In this document: positions 63,390 through 64,000 of the stretch, piece after piece
Layout of the letters: the number at the start of each line of letters is the position of its first letter
Numbering within the stretch: the stretch's first letter is position 1
From: JAOUEA01 sp963762075
GTDB lineage: Bacteria > Actinomycetota > UBA4738 > HRBIN12
Assembly: GCA_963762075.1 (NCBI GenBank)
Contig: CAVXJC010000006.1
Location: 62,001-126,000, forward strand
DNA: 64,000 nt
Direction: 5' to 3'
The notes under the pieces: generated by a model
What the model saw: the letters and a program-made list of their open reading frames with translations, nothing else
Database searches by the model: none
What the model was told of the DNA's origin: nothing
Made by a program: the position numbers and the translations under genes

Positions 63390-64000
63390 GCCCACCTTGT
63401 GCAGCTTGAGCATGTTGGTCTTCGTTCGCCCGACAGGCGACGACGCCGCCATCACGACGAGATCTCCTGGTGCGACGAGTCCGCGCTCACTCACGCCCCT
63501 GTCCATCAGCGCGATCATCGCGTCGGTGTCGTCGGGACGCTCGGCAGCGATCGGCACCACGCCCCAGTTCAACGTGATGGCCCGCCGCACCTGTTGGTCG
63601 GGCATGAAGGCGTAGATCGGACTCGAGGGCCGCTCGGCCGAGAGCAACCGAGCGGTCCGCCCCGTCTCCGTGTAGCAGGTGATCGCGACGACCTCGGCTT
63701 CGGACGTGGCGACCGCGGCCACGGCATGTGCCACCGCCGCTGCCTCACCGCGATGGCGACAATCCGGCTGCGCGGCTCGATAGTCGGCCACCCGAGACTC
63801 GACGGCCGCGGCGATCTTGGTGGCGGCAGCGGCGGCCTCGAAGGGGTAGTCGCCGACCGCCGTCTCGCCCGACAGCATGATCGCGTCGGCCCCGTCGAGC
63901 ACCGCATTGGCCACATCGGACGCTTCTGCGCGAGTCGGACGTGGGGCCCGGGTCATCGATTCCAGCATCTGGGTCGCGACCACGACCGGCCGGCCGGCGG
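63375..64000 (-). CDS. pyk: Pyruvate kinase, C-terminal part (cut by window edge)
   Basis: About 208 residues are present; the N-terminal part lies outside the window. The catalytic-domain end (VVVATQMLESMTRAPRPTRAEASDVANAVLDGADAIMLSGETAVGDYP) includes the ADP/Mg-site region, and the C-terminal allosteric domain (AAAVAHAVAAVATSEAEVVAIT ... LVVMAASSPVGRTKTNMLKLHKVG) is complete. Converts phosphoenolpyruvate and ADP to pyruvate and ATP. Confidence 0.96.
   Translation of the reverse strand, partial: AGRPVVVATQMLESMTRAPRPTRAEASDVANAVLDGADAIMLSGETAVGDYPFEAAAAATKIAAAVESRVADYRAAQPDCRHRGEAAAVAHAVAAVATSEAEVVAITCYTETGRTARLLSAERPSSPIYAFMPDQQVRRAITLNWGVVPIAAERPDDTDAMIALMDRGVSERGLVAPGDLVVMAASSPVGRTKTNMLKLHKVGSPVR

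Overview
The window is GC-rich DNA from an actinobacterium-like organism. It is dominated by one nearly complete aerobic respiratory chain. An actinobacterial origin is suggested by a 33-residue bS22-type ribosomal protein next to a BldC-like helix-turn-helix gene, a clpS-DUF2017 pair, an ECF/RskA-type sigma/anti-sigma pair, frequent GTG/TTG starts and a 14-gene nuoA-N operon. The quinol:cytochrome c reductase is not the single-chain QcrB type of Mycobacterium or Streptomyces. It has a split, b6/subunit-IV-like cytochrome b, which points to a deep-branching or uncultured actinobacterial lineage. I cannot fix the class from sequence alone.

Layout. Positions 1-3.6 kb are accessory and eroded: an internally deleted transposase, a sulfotransferase joined to a frameshifted domain of unknown function, and a frameshifted LamG lectin-like secreted protein. 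Positions 3.8-10.9 kb hold housekeeping and metabolic genes: a class V aminotransferase, tRNA-Tyr, yajQ, a class III aminotransferase, a PLP decarboxylase, an HtpX protease and a secreted protein. Positions 10.9-36.7 kb form one unbroken minus-strand block of 26 genes: a geranylgeranyl-reductase-like gene (menJ type), a complete nuoABCDEFGHIJKLMN, a long-chain polyprenyl diphosphate synthase, then a second, ten-gene nuoABCHIJKLMN set without D, E, F or G. Positions 36.8-40.2 kb hold an FDOR-type oxidase, a polyprenyl synthase with an internal deletion and a fused ctaA-ctaB heme A biosynthesis gene. Positions 40.2-50.5 kb (minus) encode a TlpA thioredoxin, a three-domain cupredoxin, CtaG, the caa3 oxidase subunits CtaF/E/D/C and System II cytochrome c maturation (CcsA, ResB, CcdA). 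Positions 50.6-55.4 kb (plus) encode a b6/bc-type complex with a dicluster ferredoxin, two unrecognised membrane proteins and a 37-residue one-helix protein.

The parts fit one pathway: NADH to complex I to menaquinone (side chain made by the polyprenyl synthase and reduced by the MenJ-like enzyme) to the b6/bc complex to cytochrome c or cupredoxin to caa3 oxidase. The genes that build the cofactors (heme A, heme c, copper delivery) lie alongside. The redox sensor Rex is encoded directly after the bc operon. I found a perfect 18-bp Rex operator upstream of the 26-gene nuo block, a 13/14 match between the divergent ccdA and bc operons, and Rex half-sites over the likely rex promoter. The whole region therefore looks like a Rex-controlled NADH-responsive respiratory island, which is the main finding.

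Positions 56-64 kb return to housekeeping: a glutaredoxin-like protein, ECF sigma/anti-sigma, a membrane protein, a TIM-barrel protein, a lipoprotein hydrolase, bS22, a Clp1-type kinase, a BldC-like regulator, a phosphatase, ClpS, DUF2017 and the C-terminal part of pyruvate kinase cut by the window edge.
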